A stretch of DNA of 64,000 nt from positions 62,001 to 126,000 of the forward strand of contig CAMDNE010000004.1 of NCBI GenBank assembly GCA_945902745.1, in the 5' to 3' direction. Shown piece after piece: positions 45,122 through 53,285 of this stretch. Below the pieces are notes generated by a model. That model did not search any database. It was not told the DNA's origin and saw nothing but the letters and a program-made list of their open reading frames with translations. The translations under genes were made by a program, and so were the position numbers. This DNA comes from Chitinophaga pinensis (lineage in GTDB: Bacteria > Bacteroidota > Bacteroidia > Flavobacteriales_D > Crocinitomicaceae). Every line of letters starts with the position of its first letter. Within the stretch, counting starts at the first letter, position 1.

Positions 45122-46504
45122 ATGAAAAGGATTATTCTATTTCTTTATCTTTTTTGTACTATTCTGCTTCAAGCACAAGAACAAAAAAATATTACATTCC
45201 TTGATAATTGGAACGAAGATACTTTAGTCACAAACACGAGCAACGTGCGATATAGCGGATGTTGGGGATTTACGCGCAATGCTGCAGAATATGCTATCAT
45301 TGGATCAACTGAAGGAACACATTTTTTTAGACTTTCGACTGAAAACAAATTAATTCAATGTGGCTTTGTTGAAGGGCGTTTTAATTCTTCTCAAGTAGTT
45401 CATCGAGAATTTAAAACCTTTGGCAATTATGCTTATTCTATTTGTGATGAAGGAAATAGTAGTTTGCAAATAATAGACTTAAGCTATCTGCCCGATTCAG
45501 TTGTTAAAGTAGCTGATCTTCAAGATCTGAATTTCGGCAAGATACACAACCTTTCAATTGACACAGCAAACGCATTACTTTACGCTTGCCTTGTGACTCC
45601 AATTGTAGCTGGAAGTCCATTATCTTTAGTTCCATTACGTGTGTTTTCGCTGGCCGACCCTCTTAATCCTGTTTTACTTTGGGAAGGCCCATCTGATATT
45701 CCTATTGTTCACGATTGTTATGTTCGGGATAACATTGCAATATTAAATTGTGGTGATGAAGGAATAAGGGTTTATGATTTCACGAATCCTTCAACTCCCA
45801 GTTATATCAATAATCTTACTTTCTATCAAGATCAAGGATACAATCATCAAGGATGGTTAAGTCCAGATGGATTGACATACGTTTTTGCGGATGAGACGAA
45901 TGGTAAACGCGTTAAAAAATGTACCGTAGGTTCTGATTACTCTATTAATGTTCAAAGTTTTTTCGGGACAAATTATGAAAACAATAGTGTGCCTCATAAC
46001 ATAATGTGTACCAACCAATTTGCTTTTGTTGCCTACTATAATGAAGGATTAAGAATTTTTGATATTAGAAATGCTCCAATCGAAATAGCAAGTTACGATA
46101 CTTATCCAACGTCGTCTAATTTTAAGATGAATGGTGCTTGGGGAGTATTTTCAAATTATTTATCCGGTCGAATAATTGTTTCAGATCGGCAAAACGGTTT
46201 GTTTTTATTTCATTTTGATCAATCTATTTTCATAAATGAAGCTTCAGATGAATTTAATATATATCCTAATCCTGCTTCAAAAAATGGAAAATTTATTGTT
46301 CGTTCTGCCTTTGATGAAATTGCTGAATTCACTGTAAAAATTTACAATAATACTGGTGAATTAATTATGACCGAAAAAATTTCTAATCAAAGTTATGGCT
46401 CGTTTTCAACGCCAGAAGTTTCAGGCTTGTACACTGTTAAAATAGCGTTTGTTAATTATTTAGGTGAACAAGAAATTGTTGTTCAAAAACTTATTTCTCA
46501 GTAG
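45122..46504 (+). CDS. choice-of-anchor B T9SS-secreted protein
   Basis: A 460-residue exported protein from the ATG at 45122 (MKRIILFLYLFCTILLQAQ, a clean signal peptide); an upstream ATG at 45089 would add 11 residues. The body has beta-propeller (LVIVD-like) repeats: AIIGSTEGTHFFRLS, AYSICDEGNSSLQIIDLS, AILNCGDEGIRVYDF and AFVAYYNEGLRIFDIR. The last 80 residues (FNIYPNPASKNGKF to GLYTVKIAF) are a type A T9SS sorting domain. Ligand unknown. It ends 14 bases inside the convergent recX gene. Confidence 0.88.
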   Translation: MKRIILFLYLFCTILLQAQEQKNITFLDNWNEDTLVTNTSNVRYSGCWGFTRNAAEYAIIGSTEGTHFFRLSTENKLIQCGFVEGRFNSSQVVHREFKTFGNYAYSICDEGNSSLQIIDLSYLPDSVVKVADLQDLNFGKIHNLSIDTANALLYACLVTPIVAGSPLSLVPLRVFSLADPLNPVLLWEGPSDIPIVHDCYVRDNIAILNCGDEGIRVYDFTNPSTPSYINNLTFYQDQGYNHQGWLSPDGLTYVFADETNGKRVKKCTVGSDYSINVQSFFGTNYENNSVPHNIMCTNQFAFVAYYNEGLRIFDIRNAPIEIASYDTYPTSSNFKMNGAWGVFSNYLSGRIIVSDRQNGLFLFHFDQSIFINEASDEFNIYPNPASKNGKFIVRSAFDEIAEFTVKIYNNTGELIMTEKISNQSYGSFSTPEVSGLYTVKIAFVNYLGEQEIVVQKLISQ

Positions 46505-46976
46505 AAAAAACTGTTTTTACAGCATCTTGTATCAAGTCACTTTCATACCCTTTTGATTGCAAAAAACGCATCACTTTGACTTTTTTTTGCCAAGGGTCTT
46601 TCTCTTTTAATAATTCTTTTTGTTTTTTAATAGCAAGAGAAAGAAGAGTTTCCCAATATTCATCACGGTCAATTTCTTTGAGTGCCTTTTGAATTGAATA
46701 ACTAGAAATACGTTTTTGGGAAAGATGACTTTTGATTTTAATTACACCCCATTTTTTAATGCGGAATTTTCCTGAAACAAATGCAGAAGCAAATCTTTCC
46801 TCGTCCAAAAAACGATTGGAAATAAGATCCGAAATTAAAATATTAGAATCCTCTTCATTAAATCCCCACAAACTTAACTTTTGGCGTAATTCGAGCTGAC
46901 ATCGCTCTTGATAAGCACAAAGCGCTTCTAACTTAGCTTTTGCTTCTAAAAGAGAGTATTTACACTCCGACTTCAT
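46491..46976 (-). CDS. recX: regulatory protein RecX
   Basis: Small modulator that binds RecA filaments. 161 residues from the ATG at 46976; a TTG 12 bases earlier lies inside the RNase gene and is rejected. RecX three-helix repeats are recognisable: RCQLELRQKLSLWGF, FLDEERFASAFVSGKFRIKKWG, IKSHLSQKRIS and VMRFLQSKGYESDLI. The gene begins 1 base after the RNase G/E stop. recA is not in the window. Confidence 0.92.
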   Translation of the reverse strand: MKSECKYSLLEAKAKLEALCAYQERCQLELRQKLSLWGFNEEDSNILISDLISNRFLDEERFASAFVSGKFRIKKWGVIKIKSHLSQKRISSYSIQKALKEIDRDEYWETLLSLAIKKQKELLKEKDPWQKKVKVMRFLQSKGYESDLIQDAVKTVFSTEK

Positions 46977-46977
46977 G

Positions 46978-48525
46978 TCAGAGTGCAATTTCCTCGTTAA
47001 TCTTATTTACAAATGAATATTGTAATAAATGGTGCGCAGTGACACCTCTTACAGTGATCCATTTTTTGTATTTAAAGAACCATTTTACTTGTCTTGATAT
47101 TATTCCTTTTTTGAAATAAGCTTCCAAATATGGATGCACAAGCAAGCTAACATGAGCTTCCTTTCTATCTAATAACAAATAATTCAAGTTTGATTCAATC
47201 TCTTCAGCGTATAAAATACTTGCTTGAACTTCGCCTGTTCCGTTGCAAGTAGGACACATTTCAGAAGTATTGATATCTGTTTCTGGTCTTACACGTTGAC
47301 GCGTAATTTCAATAACACCAAACTTTGAAGGAGGTAAGATATTGTGCTTCGCGCGGTCGCGCAACATATGACTTTTCAATTTCTCAAAAAGAATTTTGTT
47401 GTTTTCACGGTCGTGCATGTCAATAAAATCGACACAAACAATACCACCCATATCACGTAATTGCAAAACTCTAGCAATCTCTTCAGCCGCTTCCATATTG
47501 GTTGCTACAGCGTTACTTTCTTGTCCATCAGCTCCTTTACGGTTACCACTGTTGACATCAATAACGTGCATTGCTTCTGTATGCTCAACGATAAGGTAAC
47601 CACCACTAGGCAAAGGAACTTTCTTTCCAAAAAGTGTCTTTATTTGTTTTGTGATTCCAAATCTTTCGAAAATGCTAATCTTACTATCGTAGAGTTTTAA
47701 AATATTTTCGCGACCTGGAGCAATTCCAATAACGAATTCTCTCATCTCACCGAAAAGAGTTTCATCGTTGACGTGAATATTTGTAAAATCTCCATTTAAC
47801 AAATCTCTCAAAATAGAAGATGTTTTGTCAATCTCTCCCAACACTCGTTTAGGAGGTGTTGAAATCTTAAGATTGGCATACATCGTTTTCCACTTTTCAA
47901 GCAGATTTTTAAGATCTTGGTCTAATAATTCAATTTTACGATTTTCAGCAACCGTTCGAATAATTACACCAAAATTCTTAGGCTTGATGCTTTCCATCAA
48001 ATCCTTCAAACGTTTTCTTTCCTCTGGTTCTTTAATCTTTTGAGATATTGAAATCTTATCTGAAAAAGGAACAAGCACTAAATATCTTCCAGCTAAAGTA
48101 ATTTCTGCACACAAACGTGGCCCTTTACTAGAAATTGGTTCTTTCGCAACTTGTACTAAAATAGGTTGAGAAGAGGAAATAATATCATTAATTTTTCCAT
48201 CCTTAGGGATGTCACCTTCACCTTTAAAATAAAGAAGATCGGATACGCTTTGCTTGCCGTGTAGCGTGTCTTTTGTAAACTTATTAAGCGAATTAAATTG
48301 AGGTCCAAGATCTAAATAATGCAAAAATGCATCTTTTTCATATCCAACATCAACAAAAGCAGCATTAAGACTTGGTACTATCTTTCTTACTTTTCCAAGA
48401 TAAATATCACCAACGGAGAAATCATTATTCCCTCTTTCTTCATGCAACTCAATAAGTTTCCCGTCACGCAATAAAGCAAGCCAGATGCTCCCTTTACGGG
48501 CATCGACTATTAGTTCTAAACTCAC
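46978..48525 (-). CDS. ribonuclease E/G family protein
   Basis: A 515-residue RNase E/G-type endoribonuclease for rRNA maturation or mRNA decay. An S1 domain (GDIYLGKVRKIVPSLNAAFVDVG) lies at about 37-125. The catalytic core has the metal-binding VIDVNSGNRKG and VCVDFIDMHDREN aspartates, and the zinc-link motif MCPTCNGTGEV. The C-terminal RNase E scaffold is absent, so it is nearer RNase G. It precedes recX by one base and is coupled to it. Confidence 0.94.
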   Translation of the reverse strand: MSLELIVDARKGSIWLALLRDGKLIELHEERGNNDFSVGDIYLGKVRKIVPSLNAAFVDVGYEKDAFLHYLDLGPQFNSLNKFTKDTLHGKQSVSDLLYFKGEGDIPKDGKINDIISSSQPILVQVAKEPISSKGPRLCAEITLAGRYLVLVPFSDKISISQKIKEPEERKRLKDLMESIKPKNFGVIIRTVAENRKIELLDQDLKNLLEKWKTMYANLKISTPPKRVLGEIDKTSSILRDLLNGDFTNIHVNDETLFGEMREFVIGIAPGRENILKLYDSKISIFERFGITKQIKTLFGKKVPLPSGGYLIVEHTEAMHVIDVNSGNRKGADGQESNAVATNMEAAEEIARVLQLRDMGGIVCVDFIDMHDRENNKILFEKLKSHMLRDRAKHNILPPSKFGVIEITRQRVRPETDINTSEMCPTCNGTGEVQASILYAEEIESNLNYLLLDRKEAHVSLLVHPYLEAYFKKGIISRQVKWFFKYKKWITVRGVTAHHLLQYSFVNKINEEIAL

Positions 48526-48550
48526 GAAGCTTTATTTAAAAGTTAAAAAA

Positions 48551-48587
48551 ACAGAAAAAACTTAGCAAGCCAAAACCTACTAAGTTT
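48551..48587 (-). terminator. terminator after the 30-residue ribosomal protein gene
   Basis: On the minus strand AAACTTAG pairs with CTAAGTTT around a 14-base loop and runs into TTTTCTGTTTTTTT. It separates the small gene from RNase G/E. Confidence 0.75.
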
Positions 48588-48608
48588 ATATTATCATGTA
48601 ACAATTTG

Positions 48609-48701
48609 TTACTTTTTCTTCTTATGACGATTTTTTCTTAATCTTTTTTTACGCTTGTGCGTAGCCATCTTGTGTCCTTTTCTTTTTTTACCACTTGGCA
48701 T
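48609..48701 (-). CDS. AURKAIP1/COX24-domain small ribosomal protein
   Basis: A 30-residue, extremely basic protein that begins MPSGKKRKGHKMATHKRKK and ends in four lysines. This matches the small AURKAIP1/COX24-type (mS38/bS22-like) proteins found in Bacteroidota genomes, which associate with the small ribosomal subunit. The ATG is clear and the gene has its own -7 box about 80 bases upstream and a terminator after. Too short for automatic gene finders and easily missed. Assignment is from recall of the family; ribosome binding is inferred. Confidence 0.88.
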   Translation of the reverse strand: MPSGKKRKGHKMATHKRKKRLRKNRHKKKK

Positions 48702-48782
48702 AATCTTATATTTAAGTTGTTAATTTCGCTCTATATGCCTGATTTAATAGGGAATAAATATTTCTATTGAATTCAGGGAGTG

Positions 48783-48790
48783 CAAAGATA
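48783..48790 (-). promoter_or_regulatory. -7 promoter box for the small ribosomal protein gene
   Basis: Minus-strand TATCTTTG followed by CACT, 82 bases before the ATG at 48701. It is identical to the box before tRNA-Leu. The 5' leader would be about 70-75 bases. Confidence 0.5.
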
Positions 48791-48833
48791 ATAAATTCAA
48801 ATGAATTTATATCATTACGATGAAAAGTAACTC

Positions 48834-49124
48834 TTAATTTACTTTAACCTTGTTTTTAATCTCGTCAACAAAAGTTTTTGCTGGTTTGAATGAAGGAATG
48901 TTGTGTGCTGGAATAATAATAGTTGTATTCTTAGAAATATTTCTTCCTGTTTTCTCTGCTCTTTCCTTAACAACGAAGCTACCAAAACCTCTTAAATACA
49001 CATTTTGTCCATTTGCTAATGAAGATTTAATAGATGTCATAAACGCCTCTACTGCTTTAAGAGCTTCAACTCTTTCTAATCCCGTTTCTCCGGCGATGTC
49101 TGCTACGATGTCTGCTTTTGTCAT
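48834..49124 (-). CDS. HU-family DNA-binding protein
   Basis: A 96-residue nucleoid protein from the ATG at 49124 (MTKADIVADIAGETGL). The HU signature GFGSFVVKERAEKTGRNISKN and the DNA-gripping beta arm with IIIPAHNIPSFKPAKTF are intact. The frame stays open upstream, but that part precedes the -7 box and is not conserved in type, so it is excluded. It bends DNA as a dimer. Confidence 0.95.
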   Translation of the reverse strand: MTKADIVADIAGETGLERVEALKAVEAFMTSIKSSLANGQNVYLRGFGSFVVKERAEKTGRNISKNTTIIIPAHNIPSFKPAKTFVDEIKNKVKVN

Positions 49125-49164
49125 TTTTTTATTTTTATTATTCAACAATTTGATTTTCAGACTG

Positions 49165-49172
49165 CAAAAGTA
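49165..49172 (-). promoter_or_regulatory. -7 promoter box for HU gene
   Basis: Minus-strand TACTTTTG followed by CAG, 40 bases before the HU ATG. It is divergent from the mutY box 16 bases away. Confidence 0.5.
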
Positions 49173-49188
49173 CTTCGAGAAAAGATTA

Positions 49189-49196
49189 TATTTTTG
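49189..49196 (+). promoter_or_regulatory. -7 promoter box for mutY
   Basis: TATTTTTG followed by CATT, 32 bases before the mutY ATG. A run of sixteen A lies in the predicted leader (49205-49220). Confidence 0.5.
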
Positions 49197-49228
49197 CATT
49201 ATTGAAAAAAAAAAAAAAAATTCCCTTA

Positions 49229-50245
49229 ATGACTGATTTTGACCTATTAATAATGGATTGGTATAGACAAAACAAAAGAGATTTGCCTTGGAGACGAACA
49301 AATGACCCTTATAAAATATGGTTATCGGAAATTATCATGCAACAAACTCGAGTTGAACAAGGGTTATCATACTATTTAAAATTCATTGATACATATCCAA
49401 CCGTTTTTGATTTAGCGAATGCTTCAGAGCAAGAAGTTTTGAATCTTTGGCAAGGATTAGGCTATTATAGTCGTGCGAGAAATCTTCATTTTACATCAAA
49501 AACAATCGCTTTTGAAAAAAACGGGAAATTTCCAAACACCTACAAAGAATTACTTTTATTAAAGGGAATTGGAACTTATTCAGCAGCTGCAATTGCATCC
49601 TTCTCATTTAAAGAACCAGTTGGTGTTGTTGACGGAAACGTTTATAGAGTTTTAAGTCGCGTGTTTGATATTGAAACACCTATTGATTCTTCAGAAGGGA
49701 AAAAACTGTTTTTTGAATTAGCGCAAAATTTAATAAATAAAGAAAAACCTGATATTTACAATCAAGCAATCATGGAATTTGGAGCTTTGCAATGTTCTCC
49801 TTCAAATCCGAATTGCAGTGTTTGTCCATTATCAACTATTTGTTTGAGTTCTGGAGTTGGAACTATAACTTCAAGACCTGTTAAGTCAAAAAAAATCAAA
49901 ATTACAGATAGGTATTTTCATTTTATGTTGTTTAATTTTGATGGAAACACTTATTTGGAAAAACGAATTAACAATGATATTTGGTTGAACCTCTATCAAT
50001 TTCCTCTAATTGAATCACGTGACAATTCAGAAATTACAAATTGGGAAAAATACACTTTAAACAACCCTTCAAAAGTATCTTCTGAAATAAAGCATATTTT
50101 GTCCCACCAAAGAATACATGCGAAGTTTTACCACTTTTCAGAAAAACCGAATACGATTGATTCAAATTGGAAAAAAATAAAATTATCTGAAATTCAAGAC
50201 TTTCCTTTACCTAGATTAATTGATCGTTATCTTGAAAACGAATAA
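49229..50245 (+). CDS. mutY: A/G-specific adenine glycosylase MutY
   Basis: Removes adenine mispaired with 8-oxoguanine. 338 residues from the ATG at 49229 (MTDFDLLIMDWYRQ); an upstream TTG would read through the poly-A tract and is rejected. Conserved parts: WLSEIIMQQTRV with the catalytic Glu, helix-hairpin-helix LLKGIGTYSAAAI, catalytic Asp in VGVVDGNVYRV, the iron-sulfur cluster loop C-x6-C-x2-C-x5-C (CSPSNPNCSVCPLSTIC), and a C-terminal NUDIX-like 8-oxoG recognition domain. It leads the mutY-ssb-gldE-gldD group typical of flavobacteria. Confidence 0.95.
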   Translation: MTDFDLLIMDWYRQNKRDLPWRRTNDPYKIWLSEIIMQQTRVEQGLSYYLKFIDTYPTVFDLANASEQEVLNLWQGLGYYSRARNLHFTSKTIAFEKNGKFPNTYKELLLLKGIGTYSAAAIASFSFKEPVGVVDGNVYRVLSRVFDIETPIDSSEGKKLFFELAQNLINKEKPDIYNQAIMEFGALQCSPSNPNCSVCPLSTICLSSGVGTITSRPVKSKKIKITDRYFHFMLFNFDGNTYLEKRINNDIWLNLYQFPLIESRDNSEITNWEKYTLNNPSKVSSEIKHILSHQRIHAKFYHFSEKPNTIDSNWKKIKLSEIQDFPLPRLIDRYLENE

Positions 50246-50314
50246 TATCCAAACTATTTCTAATTTTGAAATAGTGATAAAAAACTTTACTTTTAAATAG
50301 TCTTCAATTACCCT

Positions 50315-50322
50315 TATATTTG
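50315..50322 (+). promoter_or_regulatory. -7 promoter box for ssb
   Basis: TATATTTG matches TAnnTTTG only 8 bases before the ssb ATG, so transcription would start at or close to the start codon and the mRNA would be nearly leaderless. Confidence 0.45.
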
Positions 50323-50330
50323 ACATAATT

Positions 50331-50783
50331 ATGGCAGGAAGCGTTAATAAAGTAATTCTAATTGGAAATCTTGGAAAAGATCCTGAAGTGCGACATTTGG
50401 AAAACGGAGCAGTTGTAGCTAATTTTTCAATTGCGACATCCGAAGTATACACAGACAAGTCTACAGGAGAGAAAAAAGAAATAACTGATTGGCATGACAT
50501 CGTTGTTTGGAGAGGTCTTGCTGAAGTAGCAGAAAAATATCTTAAAAAAGGATATAAAGTTTATATTGAGGGGAAAATTAAAAAACGTTCTTGGCAAGAT
50601 AAGGAAAACATTACTCGTTATACTACCGAGATTATTGCGGATGAATTAAACATACTTTCTAGACCAGAAGGAGGCGACAAAACAACAAGTTTAAATCCAC
50701 CTTATAAGGAAGAAGGCACACCAACTCCCCCTTTAAAAATCGACCATTTAAAGCAAGAAGATACTGATATTCTTCCCTTTTGA
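50331..50783 (+). CDS. ssb: single-stranded DNA-binding protein
   Basis: A 150-residue SSB with one OB-fold (residues 1-110: [64 protein letters not shown]). A short Pro-rich linker leads to an acidic tail ending EDTDILPF; the usual tip is DDDIPF, so one residue is inserted or changed. It coats single-stranded DNA and recruits replication and repair proteins through this tail. Located between mutY and gldE, 4 bases from gldE. Confidence 0.95.
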   Translation: MAGSVNKVILIGNLGKDPEVRHLENGAVVANFSIATSEVYTDKSTGEKKEITDWHDIVVWRGLAEVAEKYLKKGYKVYIEGKIKKRSWQDKENITRYTTEIIADELNILSRPEGGDKTTSLNPPYKEEGTPTPPLKIDHLKQEDTDILPF

Positions 50784-50787
50784 CAAC

Positions 50788-52128
50788 ATGAATATAACAG
50801 AGATAACTAGCATTGAATCTTCACAGGCAGCTGTCATGGCAGGATTTAGTCTTTCTAGCACAATTATCAGCTTTATAGTCTTAGGCGTTCTTTTGTTTTT
50901 ATCTGCCCTGGCATCTGGATCTGAAGCAGCATTTTTCTCATTAAGTCCAAAAGAAAAAGATCAATTAAAAAATGACGAAAGTAAAACGTCCAAAACAGTT
51001 TTAAAACTGCTAGAGAATCCAAAAGAATTATTGGCAACATTGCTTATTACTAATAATTTCGTGAATGTTGGCGTTGTTATATTATCAAGTTCATTACTCA
51101 ACGACATTTATCCACCAGCAGTAGGAAATGAAACATTCCGATTTATAATTGAAATTATTGTCATCACTTTTACTTTATTAATGTTCGGTGAAGTTGTGCC
51201 TAAAATTTATGCTTCTAAAAATTCTTTTCTCTTTGCTAAATGGATGTCTTTACCAATCAATACCATTAAATCAATTCCACCGTTATCATGGTTAAAAAGA
51301 TTATTGGTTAATGGAACAAATATTATTCATAAAAGATTAAAAAAGAAAAATATTAAAATAACTACGAATGATTTAGAGCAAGCTCTAGCATTAACGAAGG
51401 AAGAAAGTTCCTCTGACGAAGAACATAAAATCCTCGAGGGAATTGTTAAATTTGGAAATACAGAAGCTTGCCAAGTAATGAAATCTAGATTGGATGTTAT
51501 AGCATTTGATGAAACTTTGCAATATAACACAGTTCTAGCGCAAATATTAGAATCTGGATATTCGAGAATCCCTGTTTATAAAGACTCATTCGACAATGTA
51601 ATTGGTATTTTGTACATCAAAGACTTATTGCCTCATCTAACAAAACCAATTGATTTTAATTGGAAAGAATTAATACGGAAACCTTTTTTCGTTCCTGAGA
51701 ATAAAAAAATTGACGACCTATTAAAGGAATTTCAAATTAAAAAAATGCACATGGCAATAGTCGTAGACGAATATGGTGGGGCCGGTGGTGTAGTAACTTT
51801 AGAGGATATTTTAGAAGAAATCGTTGGTGATATTACTGATGAGTTCGATGATGACGAGATTGATTACAAAAAAATAGATGAATCAACCTATTTATTTGAA
51901 GGAAGAACAACACTTGTTGATTTTTACAAAATTATAAATATCGATGGAAAAGTTTTTGAAAATCAAAAAGGTGATTCGGAAACATTAGGAGGTTTCATTC
52001 TTGAGCAAGAAGGCAGGATTTTAAAAAACAATGAATATATCATTTTTGATTCCATCAAATTAATTGTTGAATCATCTGATAAACGAAGGATAAAATCGAT
52101 TAAAGCAAAACTATTAGACCAAAATTAA
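50788..52128 (+). CDS. gldE: gliding motility-associated protein GldE (CNNM/CorC-like)
   Basis: A 446-residue inner-membrane protein: N-terminal DUF21/CNNM helices (ISFIVLGVLLFLSALASGSEAAFFSLS through the TLLMFGEVVPKIYA segment, about 22-165), a CBS pair (about 200-325; ESGYSRIPVYKDSFDNVIGILYIKDLLP and VVDEYGGAGGVVTLEDILEEIVGDI), and a CorC/HlyC domain at the end. In gliding flavobacteria GldE acts with GldD; the exact role is not established. It is followed by gldD 5 bases on, in one operon. Confidence 0.9.
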   Translation: MNITEITSIESSQAAVMAGFSLSSTIISFIVLGVLLFLSALASGSEAAFFSLSPKEKDQLKNDESKTSKTVLKLLENPKELLATLLITNNFVNVGVVILSSSLLNDIYPPAVGNETFRFIIEIIVITFTLLMFGEVVPKIYASKNSFLFAKWMSLPINTIKSIPPLSWLKRLLVNGTNIIHKRLKKKNIKITTNDLEQALALTKEESSSDEEHKILEGIVKFGNTEACQVMKSRLDVIAFDETLQYNTVLAQILESGYSRIPVYKDSFDNVIGILYIKDLLPHLTKPIDFNWKELIRKPFFVPENKKIDDLLKEFQIKKMHMAIVVDEYGGAGGVVTLEDILEEIVGDITDEFDDDEIDYKKIDESTYLFEGRTTLVDFYKIINIDGKVFENQKGDSETLGGFILEQEGRILKNNEYIIFDSIKLIVESSDKRRIKSIKAKLLDQN

Positions 52129-52133
52129 AATTC

Positions 52134-52700
52134 ATGAGAAAAATTTCGTTGATAATACTTCTTATTGTTGCAGGTTGCGGTAATTCCGAATTAAACATTC
52201 CAAAACCACCGACCTATTTACGTCTTGATTTACCAGAACATGCTTATAAAGAATACCAAAGTCAATGCGGTTATCATTTCCAATCATCTACTCTTTTTAC
52301 GATAAAAAATGTTAATGATTCAATTGGTCTAACTTGCCATAAAGACATCGATCTTGGCCCATTAAATGGTGTAATTCATTTTTCATTTATTGACATGATT
52401 GAACCTGTTGCAACGTATATTAATTTCGCGAATGACAAAGTTGATGAACACAAACTTAAAGCAACAGCAATAGAAGATCAACAATTAATTTTTCCAGGCA
52501 AAAAAGTATACGGCACTTTTTTCGAATTACAGGGAGATGTTGCATCACCATTTCAATTCTATTTAACTGATTCCACTTCTAAATTTGTCAGTGGTGTTGT
52601 ATATTTTAATTCGCGTCCAAACTACGATTCACTCAAACCAACTTTAGATTACTTGAAAATAGACTTATTAAAATTGGTCAACTCTTTTGAATGGAACTAA
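52134..52700 (+). CDS. gldD: gliding motility lipoprotein GldD
   Basis: A 188-residue lipoprotein; lipobox IVAGC (Cys15). The GldD pattern IPKPPTYLRLDLPEHAYKEYQSQCGYHFQ is clear. Required for gliding and T9SS function in flavobacteria. The start is just after gldE, the end overlaps folK by 10 bases. Confidence 0.92.
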   Translation: MRKISLIILLIVAGCGNSELNIPKPPTYLRLDLPEHAYKEYQSQCGYHFQSSTLFTIKNVNDSIGLTCHKDIDLGPLNGVIHFSFIDMIEPVATYINFANDKVDEHKLKATAIEDQQLIFPGKKVYGTFFELQGDVASPFQFYLTDSTSKFVSGVVYFNSRPNYDSLKPTLDYLKIDLLKLVNSFEWN

Positions 52701-53203
52701 TAAATTCTGTTTTTTTAAGTCTTGGAAGTAATCTTGGTGATCGCTATTTCAATCTTCAAAATGCCGTTTCAGAAATTTCGAATCAGATTGGAAAAATAAC
52801 TGCCATTTCACCAATTTACGAGACGGAACCAATAGGATTTTCTTCGACCGAACTTTTTTTAAATGTTTGCGTGCAAATTGAAAGTTCAAAGAATGCATTT
52901 CAAATCTTAGAAATACTTCAAGAAATTGAAATAAACGCTGGAAGAATTAGGAGTCAAAACCAAGGATATATTTCAAGAATTATAGATATTGACATCATTT
53001 TTTATAATCGAGAGACAATAAAAGCTGATAAATTAACGGTGCCTCACGCCAGTTTCCGTGATAGATTATTTGTTTTATTACCATTGAATGATTTGAATAG
53101 TCAATTTGTAGACCCAAAAACATCTTTGACAATTAAACAATTACTCGATAAATGCACTGACAACAGTAAATTAGTCAAAGTTAAATTGTTACTAAATTTT
53201 TAA
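52691..53203 (+). CDS. folK: 2-amino-4-hydroxy-6-hydroxymethyldihydropteridine pyrophosphokinase
   Basis: Transfers pyrophosphate from ATP to the pterin in folate synthesis. The 170-residue enzyme shows LSLGSNLGDRYFNL, ISPIYETEPIGF, LFLNVCVQIES and the ATP/metal motif RIIDIDIIFYN. It overlaps gldD by 10 bases and closes the operon. C-terminal residues (SKLVKVKLLLNF) are poorly conserved. Confidence 0.94.
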   Translation: MELINSVFLSLGSNLGDRYFNLQNAVSEISNQIGKITAISPIYETEPIGFSSTELFLNVCVQIESSKNAFQILEILQEIEINAGRIRSQNQGYISRIIDIDIIFYNRETIKADKLTVPHASFRDRLFVLLPLNDLNSQFVDPKTSLTIKQLLDKCTDNSKLVKVKLLLNF

Positions 53204-53285
53204 CATTTAATCGTGAAATTATTTTTTAACACAATTTATTTGTTTAATATTGTCCTGATATTTGAAAAAAAAATAAATAAAGCAT

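Noticed and set aside
46978-48525. Several plus-strand frames opposite RNase G/E (for example 47396-47599 and 47825-48043)
   Set aside because: Shadow frames of a well-supported gene on the other strand.
48850-49236. Plus-strand open frame of about 128 codons opposite the HU gene
   Set aside because: It is the mirror of the HU coding region and has no family signature.
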